This document shows, one piece after another, positions 31,853 through 40,321 of a stretch of DNA of 64,000 bases. The notes below the pieces were generated by a model that saw only the letters and a list, made by a program, of their open reading frames with translations, did no database searches and was not told where the DNA came from. Source of the DNA: an uncultured Actinomycetes bacterium (GTDB taxonomy: Bacteria > Actinomycetota > Acidimicrobiia > Acidimicrobiales > RAAP-2). Position 1 is the stretch's first letter, and each line of letters begins with the position of its first letter. A program made the translations under genes and the position numbers. The DNA lies in contig CAIOSJ010000025.1 in assembly GCA_903860915.1 (NCBI GenBank), positions 248,001 to 312,000 on the forward strand. The letters are read 5' to 3'.

Positions 31853-32758
31853 GTGACCATCACCCCACTGTTGAGTGTGGTCATTCCGGCCCACGGAGTG
31901 GCAAAAACTCTCGGTACCACGGTGGCATCAGTTCATACGGCCACGAGGGAGTCCTACGAAATAATTATTGTGGTCGATGGAGATTCGGATGACTCTCTGC
32001 TCGTAGCCCAGCAACTCGCCAGCGAATCTGCTCTCATCCGGGTTGTGCACCTCGTGGTAAGTGGAGGTCCATCACGGGCGCGTAACGAAGGTCTGGCCGT
32101 AGCGACGGGGGACTGGGTTCTTTTTCTCGATGGTGATGATCGCCTCGAACTAGGCGCGCTGGATATCTTGCTACGCGCCGTGGCTGCTGGGGACATCGGC
32201 TCCCTCGGTAGGTTCAACGCCGTCGATGAAAATGATGTCGTCCTCGATATTGGAACCTGGTCGACGTTCCAATTGCAACCCGTGATAGTGCGCAAGGGGA
32301 AATTAGTACCGAGCGCGCTCAACCCGGAATCTGTACTCACTCGACTTGTGACGCCACCTCCGGGCGCAATTTTGCTGCGACGATCAGCCATTATTGAATT
32401 GGGGGGCTACAGCAAAAATGCGCGGCGTAGCGAAGACCTGGAGTTTCTGGTCCGCGTGGTGGGCTACGGAAGCGTGGCCCTAACCCAAGTACCAGTCCTG
32501 CGGTATCTACGTACTGCAACGCAGCGATCAGCCCAAGTACGGCAGCGTCAATGGGGTCGCGTCGCCACACTTATCTACGTCCTTCGTAGCGCGCCGAGTC
32601 GAAAAGATCGCCGAGAACGGGGCCGCGGGGTGGTGAATCACTATCGCCTCACGGCGCAATCACGTTGGCGTGAGAGCTCGCGCAGACCAGGAGACCTCGT
32701 CGCCGTAGGACGGGCCCTCGTACTAGCCGCTGTCTTCTCACTACTTCGAGTGATATAG
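31853..32758 (+). CDS. Family 2 glycosyltransferase
   Basis: LLSVVIPAHGVAKTLGTTVASV; EIIIVVDGDSDDS; GPSRARNEGLAVATGDWVLFLDGDDRLE; GTG start. Confidence 0.9.
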   Translation: MTITPLLSVVIPAHGVAKTLGTTVASVHTATRESYEIIIVVDGDSDDSLLVAQQLASESALIRVVHLVVSGGPSRARNEGLAVATGDWVLFLDGDDRLELGALDILLRAVAAGDIGSLGRFNAVDENDVVLDIGTWSTFQLQPVIVRKGKLVPSALNPESVLTRLVTPPPGAILLRRSAIIELGGYSKNARRSEDLEFLVRVVGYGSVALTQVPVLRYLRTATQRSAQVRQRQWGRVATLIYVLRSAPSRKDRRERGRGVVNHYRLTAQSRWRESSRRPGDLVAVGRALVLAAVFSLLRVI

Positions 32759-33027
32759 CTGCCCTGTGTATAACTTGGCGATAAGTCCTTGTCTGCGGTG
32801 GACAGGGTCTGTGGTCCGTGTGGAAAATCTGCTCCAAGCTGGGGATTTCTTTCTGAAAACCAGCGGGGGAGGATCCGAGGCACTAACGATCTGACATAGT
32901 AAAGCCGTAGCTCACTGCGACACCAAAAGCTGCTGTTGATCGCAAGAACGACGTTCCTGGTCTTTTCTCGCGAGAGAAGTGCACCGGACAGCTGAGGGGC
33001 TTTCCTTCCTTGGGAATTCGAGGTCGT

Positions 33028-33049
33028 GGTGAGGTGCTCGCCGTTTTTT
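33028..33049 (+). terminator. Intrinsic terminator 1: GGTGAG-gtg-CTCGCC-G-TTTTTT
   Basis: 6 bp stem (one T/G wobble) followed directly by a six-T tract. Confidence 0.6.
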
Positions 33050-33087
33050 CAGGGTCTGTCCGACACGGACTTTGAGATACGTGCCTT

Positions 33088-33148
33088 CGGAGACCCCGAG
33101 CCGCGGGTGAATCTAGGTTCGCCCGCCGCTCGGGGTCTCCGCTTTTTT
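33088..33148 (+). terminator. Intrinsic terminator 2: 14 bp stem CGGAGACCCCGAGC/GCTCGGGGTCTCCG plus 5 bp inner stem, then CTTTTTT
   Basis: Near-perfect long hairpin followed by a six-T tract. Confidence 0.9.
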
Positions 33149-33989
33149 AAAAAGTGGTGGCGGGACGTTCGCCGCGAGCGACCTGATCTCGAATGTCACG
33201 TTGAACGAGTCCGAGATCGCTGGCGTGGGTCACGCCAACGCAACGTGAGCCGGAGGGCAGAACCGCGAAGGCTGCGTCATTGCGTACGAGTAGACCACCA
33301 ATAATGTCGGGTAGCAATACTTCGGAGTCTTCGCTGGCGTTGGCGGCCATCATGGCTGATTCAAAGACCTCCCACATCGCCGATTCGAAGGCCCACAAAT
33401 TCATGGAGACTCGGGTATCCGCTGAGAGTGTTCGTGGTTCGATTCCGTCAGTGCTGACAAAGCCCTCCGAGGTCAACTGCACATTGCGTCGCTCGGCGAT
33501 GCGGCGCAAGAAGCCTTCGTGAACGTCGCAGACGCCCCGGGTAACGGGGAGGTCGCCAACTAGGGCGTGATCTAGTCGGAAACCAATAAGGGCGTTCGTT
33601 CCCATTTTTCTGACGTGCTCGCCAAGGGTCAACATGGCTGGGCGACCGTAGAGGTCGTCGGCGTTGGCGACGCCGAAGGACTGACTGTGGTCGAGGAGAT
33701 GACGTGCTTGGAGAACGGCGTGAACCGTGCCCAGGGGGCGTTCCTGGACAGCAAAACGAACGTTGACCCGAGCCGGCCAGTGGCCTTTGATGTGCTCGGC
33801 GATCAGGGGCCCGGTCTCGGAATTGATAACTACCACGATCTCAGTGAAACCACCCGCGACGGCATCACTCGCGATGAGGTCAATGACTGCTTCGCCATTC
33901 AGTCCGACCGGTGCCAGTGGCTTAACACCGCCATAACGACGCGCCCGACCAGCGGCCATGATGATCAGGCTCTGGGTCATTTGGACCAC
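33147..33989 (-). CDS. Nucleotidyltransferase (sugar-1-phosphate/NTP transferase-like)
   Basis: LIIMAAGRARRYGGVKPLAPVGLNGEAVIDLIASDAVAGGF; GTVHAVLQAR; NADDLYGRPA. Confidence 0.85.
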   Translation of the reverse strand: MVQMTQSLIIMAAGRARRYGGVKPLAPVGLNGEAVIDLIASDAVAGGFTEIVVVINSETGPLIAEHIKGHWPARVNVRFAVQERPLGTVHAVLQARHLLDHSQSFGVANADDLYGRPAMLTLGEHVRKMGTNALIGFRLDHALVGDLPVTRGVCDVHEGFLRRIAERRNVQLTSEGFVSTDGIEPRTLSADTRVSMNLWAFESAMWEVFESAMMAANASEDSEVLLPDIIGGLLVRNDAAFAVLPSGSRCVGVTHASDLGLVQRDIRDQVARGERPATTF

Positions 33990-34894
33990 CGAACAACAGC
34001 GGATGCCCAGGTCATACCGGCGCCAAAGCCCGTCATGAGGACGAGGTCACCGGGGTGTACGCGTTGCTGACTGCGCGCGTCGGCGACGGCGAGGGGAATT
34101 GACGCACTCGAGGTATTCCCGTAACGGTCGAGGACCACGACGGCTCGCTCCATGGGTACGCCGAGTCGCTGACAGGCGGCTTGAATTATGCGGATATTGG
34201 CCTGATGGGGAATGACGAGTGACAGTTGGTCGGCGGAGACCTGGGCTTGGCTCATGGCGCGCTCGGCGGAGTCAACCATGATGCGCACGGCTCGCCGAAA
34301 GACCTCCTTACCATCCATCCAGATGGTGCCCCCGTGTTCGCAGCTGAGTAGGTGGGCGTAGTCGCCCTCGCTTCCGAGGTCGAAGGCGAGGACGTCGCTA
34401 GGACCAGTGCTGGCCTCGACGACGCAGGCGCCAGCGCCATCGCCCAAGAGAACGGCCATCGTCCGGTCGTTCCAGTCGGTCCAACGCGAGAGGTTTTCTG
34501 CCCCAATGACGAGGATACGTCCGACGCCGGTGGCCGTGAGACCTTCAGCAACGCGAAGGGCGTACATGAAGCCCGAGCATGCGGCGTTGAGATCCATGGC
34601 CGGTGCCCTTATGCCGAGATTGGCGGCGATGGTCGGTGCAGTCGCGGGAATGAGATTGTCAGGAGTCGTGGTGGCTAGGAGGACGAAGTCAATGTCAGTC
34701 GCGGCGAGACCAGCGTCGGCCAGAGCGGCCGTGGCGGCGGCGAGTCCGAGTGAGCCGGCGGAACCCCCGACGCGGCGTTCCCTTATTCCCGTCCGTTCGA
34801 AAATCCATTCGTCGGTGGTATCGAGCGTCGCGGAGAGATCGTCATTGGTGACGATGCCATCGGGCACCGCCATTCCCCACCCTAGAAACCGCAT
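33977..34894 (-). CDS. fabH: 3-oxoacyl-ACP synthase III (KAS III)
   Basis: Cys/His/Asn triad contexts: LNAACSGFMYAL, VIPHQANIRII, RYGNTSSASIPLA; TDEWIFERTGIRERR. Confidence 0.92.
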   Translation of the reverse strand: MRFLGWGMAVPDGIVTNDDLSATLDTTDEWIFERTGIRERRVGGSAGSLGLAAATAALADAGLAATDIDFVLLATTTPDNLIPATAPTIAANLGIRAPAMDLNAACSGFMYALRVAEGLTATGVGRILVIGAENLSRWTDWNDRTMAVLLGDGAGACVVEASTGPSDVLAFDLGSEGDYAHLLSCEHGGTIWMDGKEVFRRAVRIMVDSAERAMSQAQVSADQLSLVIPHQANIRIIQAACQRLGVPMERAVVVLDRYGNTSSASIPLAVADARSQQRVHPGDLVLMTGFGAGMTWASAVVRWSK

Positions 34895-34904
34895 GCCGAG
34901 AACC

Positions 34905-35312
34905 TTAGAGGCTGGGCCGAGGTCGGACCGCGAGTGTGCATCGTGAGGCGCAAATCATGCGCCCCCGCTCGTCGGTGAGGTCAATGTTCCAGACTTGGGC
35001 GGTACGGCCAATACGAATGGGTGTCGCGGTGGCGGTCAAGAGGCCGCTGGACATGGAACGCAGGTGGCTGGCGTTGAGCTCGATACCAACGACCAACTCA
35101 TCGGGGCCAACGTTAAGAGAACCACCTATCGAAGCGGCCGATTCCGCAAGCAGAGCCGAGACACCTCCGTGGAGGATGCCAAAGGGTTGATGCACTCGAG
35201 GACCTACGGGTACGGTGACGACGACTCGCTCCGCCGTGGCCTCGGTGATCAATATTCCGAGGGCGCGATGGACGTCGTCGTGATCGTGGAGTGGTGAAAA
35301 GTTTTCCGGCAT
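34905..35312 (-). CDS. PaaI-type hotdog thioesterase
   Basis: VGPRVHQPFGILHGGVSALLAESAASIGG. Confidence 0.87.
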   Translation of the reverse strand: MPENFSPLHDHDDVHRALGILITEATAERVVVTVPVGPRVHQPFGILHGGVSALLAESAASIGGSLNVGPDELVVGIELNASHLRSMSSGLLTATATPIRIGRTAQVWNIDLTDERGRMICASRCTLAVRPRPSL

Positions 35313-35347
35313 TGCTCTACATTAGGAGCCGGCGGTAGCCTTCGAGG

Positions 35348-36370
35348 GTGAAAACTTGGATTGATTTACGTAGCGATACCGTCACACAACCGACACGCGC
35401 CATGCGCCAGGCCATAGCCGAGGCCATTGTTGGCGATGACGGATACGGCGAGGACGAGACGGTCACGCGCCTCGAGGCGAGATACGCGTCGCTGGTGGGT
35501 AAGGAATCAGCAGTTTTTCTCCCTTCGGGAGTGATGGCGAATCAAATCGCGGTGCGCGTTCTCACGAGCCCGGGCGACGTGATTCTTGCGGGACGCTCAC
35601 AGCACGTCGTGAGTTACGAAATGGGTGCTTCGGCACGAAATTCTTCGGTGCAGTTCGCCCTCGTCGACGACACGACGGGAACCCTACCAATTGGCGAAGT
35701 CGCGGACATCATCGATGCGGAAAAAGACCACCAGCCACACATCGCTATGGTGAGTATCGAAAATACCCACATGCCATCCGGTGGTACGCCGTGGCTGCTT
35801 TCGCAGCTCGACGAATTGCTGTCGGTGGTGGGTTCTCTTCCCGTGCACATGGACGGCGCCCGCCTCTTTAACGCCGTCGTCGCTACGGGCATTCCGGCGG
35901 CCGACTACGCCGCGCGCGCGACAAGCGTGATGACCTGTCTCTCGAAGGGACTGTGCGCACCCGTGGGCTCACTCTTGGCGGGGTCGAGTGACCTGATGAC
36001 TCAAGCGCGCCGTGAGCGCAAGCGTCTGGGTGGGTCTATGCGTCAGGCTGGTTTCTTGGCGGCGGCGGGGCTAGTGGCTCTCGATTCGATGATCGAGCGC
36101 TTATCCGACGATCACCGTCGGGCTCGCCGCTTAGCCGACGCCTTCGCTACGCGGTTCCCGGAGTCAAATTACGACCCGGCGACGTGCACAACCAATATTG
36201 TGGCTTTCGATCACCCTCTCGCTCGCGACCTCGTGGCCCAGCTCCTCGAACTCGGCGTGGCCGGGGGTACGGTGGCGCCACGTCGGGCTCGTTTCGTCAC
36301 CCACGCTGATATCGGTGAGGAGCAAGTGGACCGCGCCGTGGCGCTGGTGGAAGACTTTCGCTGGTCGTAG
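35348..36370 (+). CDS. Low-specificity threonine aldolase
   Basis: WIDLRSDTVTQPTRAMRQAIAEAIVGDDGYGEDETV; MDGARLFNAVVATG; TCLSKGLCAPVGSLLAG. Confidence 0.92.
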   Translation: MKTWIDLRSDTVTQPTRAMRQAIAEAIVGDDGYGEDETVTRLEARYASLVGKESAVFLPSGVMANQIAVRVLTSPGDVILAGRSQHVVSYEMGASARNSSVQFALVDDTTGTLPIGEVADIIDAEKDHQPHIAMVSIENTHMPSGGTPWLLSQLDELLSVVGSLPVHMDGARLFNAVVATGIPAADYAARATSVMTCLSKGLCAPVGSLLAGSSDLMTQARRERKRLGGSMRQAGFLAAAGLVALDSMIERLSDDHRRARRLADAFATRFPESNYDPATCTTNIVAFDHPLARDLVAQLLELGVAGGTVAPRRARFVTHADIGEEQVDRAVALVEDFRWS

Positions 36371-36493
36371 GTTTTCTCCACGCTTCCGCTAGTTTCTTCT
36401 CGGCCTCGGCGAGAAAGGGCGATTGCTCACTGGCTCAAAGCGCTGGTGACGGCAAAGGCGAGGTAGCCTTAGGGGGCTAGTACTAGCGCGTCT

Positions 36494-37753
36494 ATGACAC
36501 AAATCCTCCACCTCTCCACGTTTATTCGCCGTCCGATCTTTGATTTGGACGGTGACCGGATAGGTCGCGTCCAGGACCTGGTCGCACGTGTCGGTCTCGA
36601 CGCTCACCCACCCATCGTGGGCGTGGTAGTTCGTATTGAGGGACGAAACCTTTTTATTCCCATTCGTAAGATTGGTGGGTTCGCCGAAGGTCGCCTGAGG
36701 TTCGAAGGTCGCCGCGTTGACCTACGCCGCTTTGAGCGGCGTCCCGGCGAAATTCTGCTCAGCGAAGATCTCTTAGCTCGGCACTTAATTAATTTGGTAC
36801 GCGGACGTCTGATTAGCGCGAACGAAATTGAGATTGCCCTGATTGACGCCACCTGGGAGGTCGTGGGCGTGGACCCTGGTCGCCGTCCCATTCTCCGTCG
36901 TCTGTTGGGTCGCCGTCTGGGTCAATCAATTCCCGCAAAATCGATTGTCGACTTTGCGTCCATCGAGCCCTTCGTTTCCCACGTCCCCAGTGCTCGGCTA
37001 CGTATTCCCTATCGGAAACTCGCCCGTCTCCACCCGGCACAAATTGCCGACCTCGTCGAACAAGCCAGTCACGAAGAGGGCGAAGAGATCATCGAAGCCG
37101 TAGGTATGGACCGAGAACTGGAGGCCGACGTGTTCGAGGAGTTGGACACGACCCACCAGTTGGAATTTCTCGAAGCTCGCAGCGACGCAGATGCCGCTCG
37201 CCTGCTTGGTCGGATGGCGCCCGATAACGCCGCCGACCTCATCAGCGAAATCGACCAAGATCGACGCCTCCCCGTGCTCGAACAGTTGCCCGAACCCCAG
37301 CAGAGCAAGGTTCGCCAGCTGCTCAGTTATAACTCCAATACGGCGGGCGGACTTATGAGCCCCGATTTTGTCGCCGTCTCGGCCACGGCCAAGGTCGGAG
37401 AAGCGCTCGATGCGATTCGAATGTCGCACGCACCAGCCGAGGCGCAAAATGCGGTCTTCGTTCTGGACGAGGCTGGTCAGCCCATCGGAGCAGCACCCAT
37501 CGCTGCTCTCGTCCGCGCCCGGGCGACGGAACTGGCTATTTCTGTGGCTCGCACCCATTTAGCCCACGTGCACCCGCACTGGGACCTTCATCGTGTTTCA
37601 AGAAAAATGAGTGACTTCAACCTCACCGTTCTGCCAGTGCTCGATGACGAGCACGGCGCAATGATTGGTGTCGTGACGGTTGACGATCTACTCGAGGAGC
37701 TGCTGCCCCAGGGCTGGCGCCGCGAGTTTGGCATGGCGTCAGCGGAGGAATAA
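36494..37753 (+). CDS. PRC-barrel-like + MgtE N-terminal domain + CBS pair protein (no MgtE transmembrane domain)
   Basis: LHPAQIADLVEQASHEEGEEIIEAV...ARLLGRMAPDNAADLISEIDQDRR...GGLMSPDFVAV (MgtE_N/CBS pattern); ends without TM helices. Confidence 0.82.
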   Translation: MTQILHLSTFIRRPIFDLDGDRIGRVQDLVARVGLDAHPPIVGVVVRIEGRNLFIPIRKIGGFAEGRLRFEGRRVDLRRFERRPGEILLSEDLLARHLINLVRGRLISANEIEIALIDATWEVVGVDPGRRPILRRLLGRRLGQSIPAKSIVDFASIEPFVSHVPSARLRIPYRKLARLHPAQIADLVEQASHEEGEEIIEAVGMDRELEADVFEELDTTHQLEFLEARSDADAARLLGRMAPDNAADLISEIDQDRRLPVLEQLPEPQQSKVRQLLSYNSNTAGGLMSPDFVAVSATAKVGEALDAIRMSHAPAEAQNAVFVLDEAGQPIGAAPIAALVRARATELAISVARTHLAHVHPHWDLHRVSRKMSDFNLTVLPVLDDEHGAMIGVVTVDDLLEELLPQGWRREFGMASAEE

Positions 37754-37785
37754 TTCCATGATGCACGCCACTCACTCCGTTCTAA

Positions 37786-37840
37786 GGGGGTCGTTCTGAA
37801 ACCCCCAAGTACCGCTCTAATACTTTTCCACCCCCGGAAA
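37786..37840 (+). promoter_or_regulatory. Two-hairpin leader with alternative pairing upstream of the Nramp gene
   Basis: GGGGGT(37786-37791) can pair with ACCCCC at 37801-37806 or with the ACCCCC loop (37830-37835) of TTTCC-ACCCCC-GGAAA. Confidence 0.35.
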
Positions 37841-37928
37841 CAGCGCATCCTCTCACTGCCCACGAATTACTGACTTCGCCAGTGGTCGGGGACGCTGTTG
37901 TCCACGCGACCACGCGAAAGGAGTACCC

Positions 37929-39497
37929 GTGGCCACTTTAGACAATGAAATAACTGGCGCCTTTGGCACCATCAAAGCTCACGACACTGGCGCACGCCAG
38001 GGCCTTCGTGCGCGTTTCCTCACGCTCATTGCAATTATTGGACCGGGCCTTATCGTCATGGTGGGTGACAACGACGCCGGTGGCGTCGCCACCTACGCCC
38101 AGGCGGGTCAGAACTTCGGCTATTCACTCCTTTGGGTGCTTCCCCTGCTCATCCCCGTTCTCATTGTTAATCAAGAGATGGTCGTGCGTTTGGGCGCGGT
38201 GACGGGCGTGGGGCACGCTCGATTGATACGAGAACGGATTTCGCGACGTTGGGGCAACGTGTCGGTCGGCTCGATTTTGCTACTCAATTTTCTCATCATC
38301 ATCACTGAATTCATCGGTGTTTCGCTCTCAATGCGCTACTTCGGGGTGTCGTCCTACGTGTCGGTGCCCATTGCGGTCGTGGCCCTGTTTCTCGTCACCG
38401 CGAGTGGCTCCTTCCAGCGGTGGGAACGCTTCATGATGCTCTTCGTAGCAATTAATTTCGTGATTGTTCCCCTCGTCTATTTGAGTCATCCGAAGATCTC
38501 AAGCGTCGCTCAGCACCTCACCACCCCGGGTATCCGCGGCGGCGTCACCTCGTCATCGGTTTTGCTGATTATCTCCATTATTGGCACCACCGTCGCGCCC
38601 TGGCAGTTGTATTTCCAGCAGAGCAACATCGTGGACAAGAAGATTTCACCCCGCTGGCTCAACTACGAACGGGTGGATACGGTACTGGGTTCGCTGATTG
38701 TGGTGCTGAGCGCCGCGGCCTTGATGGCGGTGGCCGCTCGTCTCGCTCCACTGGGTGGGACGAACAGTTTCTCGGACGCTCTCGGTGTCGCGCACGGTCT
38801 GGCCCGCCACGTCGGCCACGGCTCGGGTGCCCTCTTTGCCATTCTCCTGCTCAACGCCTCAGTAATTGGAGCCGCAGCCGTGACCCTGGCCAGCAGTTAC
38901 GCCATGTCCGACGTGGTCGGTCAGCGTCAGAGTCTCGATGCGCGCTTGCGAGACGCCAAGGGCTTTTACGGGAGATTCGCGGCCCTGCTAGCGGTCGCCG
39001 GCATCGTGACAATTTTACCGGGCGCGCCTCTCGGCATCATTACCCTGGCGGTGCAGGCGATGTGTGGACTCATGCTCCCCAGTACGACAATTTTCGTACT
39101 CCTATTGAGCAACGACCGAGAAATTTTGGGCCCATGGGTTAATTCGCTGTGGCTGAACATCTGCGCGGTGGTGGTGGTGGCTGCTTTGACGGTCCTATCG
39201 GTAACGATGATGGTGTCAACGCTCTTCACTTCAATCAAGGTGCTGCAACTCTTGGAAGTATTGAGTGTCGCCGCCGCCGCCGCACTGGTGATCGGACTTC
39301 CCGTGGCTCTGCTGCGCCGTCACCCACCGACGCACTACGCCGTAGCCAAAAAAGAATGGCGCATGCCGCGACTATCCCTGGTCGCGTCGCCCACGATGTC
39401 GAGTGGACGCCGCTGGCTGCTGCGTATTCTCGCCACCTACCTCGTAGTTGCGGGCACCATGCTGGTCGTCCGCGTGGTGCAGTTGATGACCTCCTAG
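37929..39497 (+). CDS. Nramp-family divalent metal transporter
   Basis: IGPGLIVMVGDNDAGGVATYAQAGQNFGYSLLWVL; TTVAPWQLYFQQSNIVDK; multi-TM. Confidence 0.9.
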   Translation: MATLDNEITGAFGTIKAHDTGARQGLRARFLTLIAIIGPGLIVMVGDNDAGGVATYAQAGQNFGYSLLWVLPLLIPVLIVNQEMVVRLGAVTGVGHARLIRERISRRWGNVSVGSILLLNFLIIITEFIGVSLSMRYFGVSSYVSVPIAVVALFLVTASGSFQRWERFMMLFVAINFVIVPLVYLSHPKISSVAQHLTTPGIRGGVTSSSVLLIISIIGTTVAPWQLYFQQSNIVDKKISPRWLNYERVDTVLGSLIVVLSAAALMAVAARLAPLGGTNSFSDALGVAHGLARHVGHGSGALFAILLLNASVIGAAAVTLASSYAMSDVVGQRQSLDARLRDAKGFYGRFAALLAVAGIVTILPGAPLGIITLAVQAMCGLMLPSTTIFVLLLSNDREILGPWVNSLWLNICAVVVVAALTVLSVTMMVSTLFTSIKVLQLLEVLSVAAAAALVIGLPVALLRRHPPTHYAVAKKEWRMPRLSLVASPTMSSGRRWLLRILATYLVVAGTMLVVRVVQLMTS

Positions 39498-39508
39498 GCT
39501 TAGCGCTC

Positions 39509-40321
39509 GTGATACGCCGAACTCTCGTCTTCGTCCACGCCCACCCGGATGATGAAGCCATCTTCACGGCGGGAACCACGCGCCTGCACGCTGATGCCGG
39601 CGACCGGGTGGTGCTCATTACTTGTACCAACGGACGCTTGGGCTACGACCCCAATGGACATCCGGGCCTCGACCCCGAGCACCAGGACCAGTCCACAGCC
39701 GAGCAGCGACGACGAGAATTACTAGTGAGCGCCGAACTGCTCGGCTTCACGGATACTTTTTTCCTTAACTACGCGGACTCCGGCATGGCGGGCTGGACGC
39801 AGAACGAGGAAGCGGCCTCCTTCGTCCAACAGCCCGTCGCGCAGGTTGCTGCACGGATTGCGGAAATATTGAAGACGGTCGGAGCCGACGTGGTGATTAC
39901 CTACGACGAGTACGGGTACTACGGCCACCCCGACCATATTCACGTCAACGAAGTGACGCGAGCCGCCGTCACTCTGGCGCCGAGCGTGCAGCGTCTGGCC
40001 TACGTGGTGACCCCGCGTTCTTTGATTCGTAGCTTCGTTCCCGCGGCCGAAGCGATGGGCGTCGCTCTCCCGGCGTGGATCAGCGAGCCCAATATTGGTG
40101 CCGACGATACTGACATCGACGTCAGCCTCGATCTCTCGGCCTACGCGGCGACCAAGCAAGAAGCCATTCGTGCGCACGCCAGTCAAATTGATAACGCCGA
40201 TTTCATGACTATGGACCCCGAGCTCTTCCGCTTGGCCTTCGGGACGGAGTTTTACACTGTGGCGTGGCAACGAGACGGCATTGAACTGCCCATCGTCAAT
40301 CTCTTGGAGGGCCTCACGTGA
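39509..40321 (+). CDS. LmbE/PIG-L family N-acetylglucosaminyl deacetylase-like protein 1
   Basis: LVFVHAHPDDEAIFTAGT; YGHPDHIHVNEVT; GTG start chosen over the longer ORF that runs into the Nramp gene. Confidence 0.9.
   Translation: MIRRTLVFVHAHPDDEAIFTAGTTRLHADAGDRVVLITCTNGRLGYDPNGHPGLDPEHQDQSTAEQRRRELLVSAELLGFTDTFFLNYADSGMAGWTQNEEAASFVQQPVAQVAARIAEILKTVGADVVITYDEYGYYGHPDHIHVNEVTRAAVTLAPSVQRLAYVVTPRSLIRSFVPAAEAMGVALPAWISEPNIGADDTDIDVSLDLSAYAATKQEAIRAHASQIDNADFMTMDPELFRLAFGTEFYTVAWQRDGIELPIVNLLEGLT

Larger units (their letters stand above)
32775..33148 (+). ncRNA. Candidate structured non-coding RNA (no family recognised)
   Basis: Gene-free interval with -10-like TATAAC at 32769, several nested stems, long-range helix GTCCGTGT(32814-32821)/ACACGGAC(33063-33070), and two intrinsic terminators. 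Confidence 0.35.

Noticed and set aside
32760-33150. Assignment of the candidate ncRNA to RNase P RNA, tmRNA, SRP RNA or 6S RNA
   Set aside because: No GGAAAGUCC-type P4 sequence, no tmRNA tag or tRNA-like 3' end, no GGAAGGAAGC SRP loop; the fold does not resemble 6S in the parts I can see
33026-33304. 92-aa ORF across the terminators
   Set aside because: Runs through two terminators and antisense into the nucleotidyltransferase
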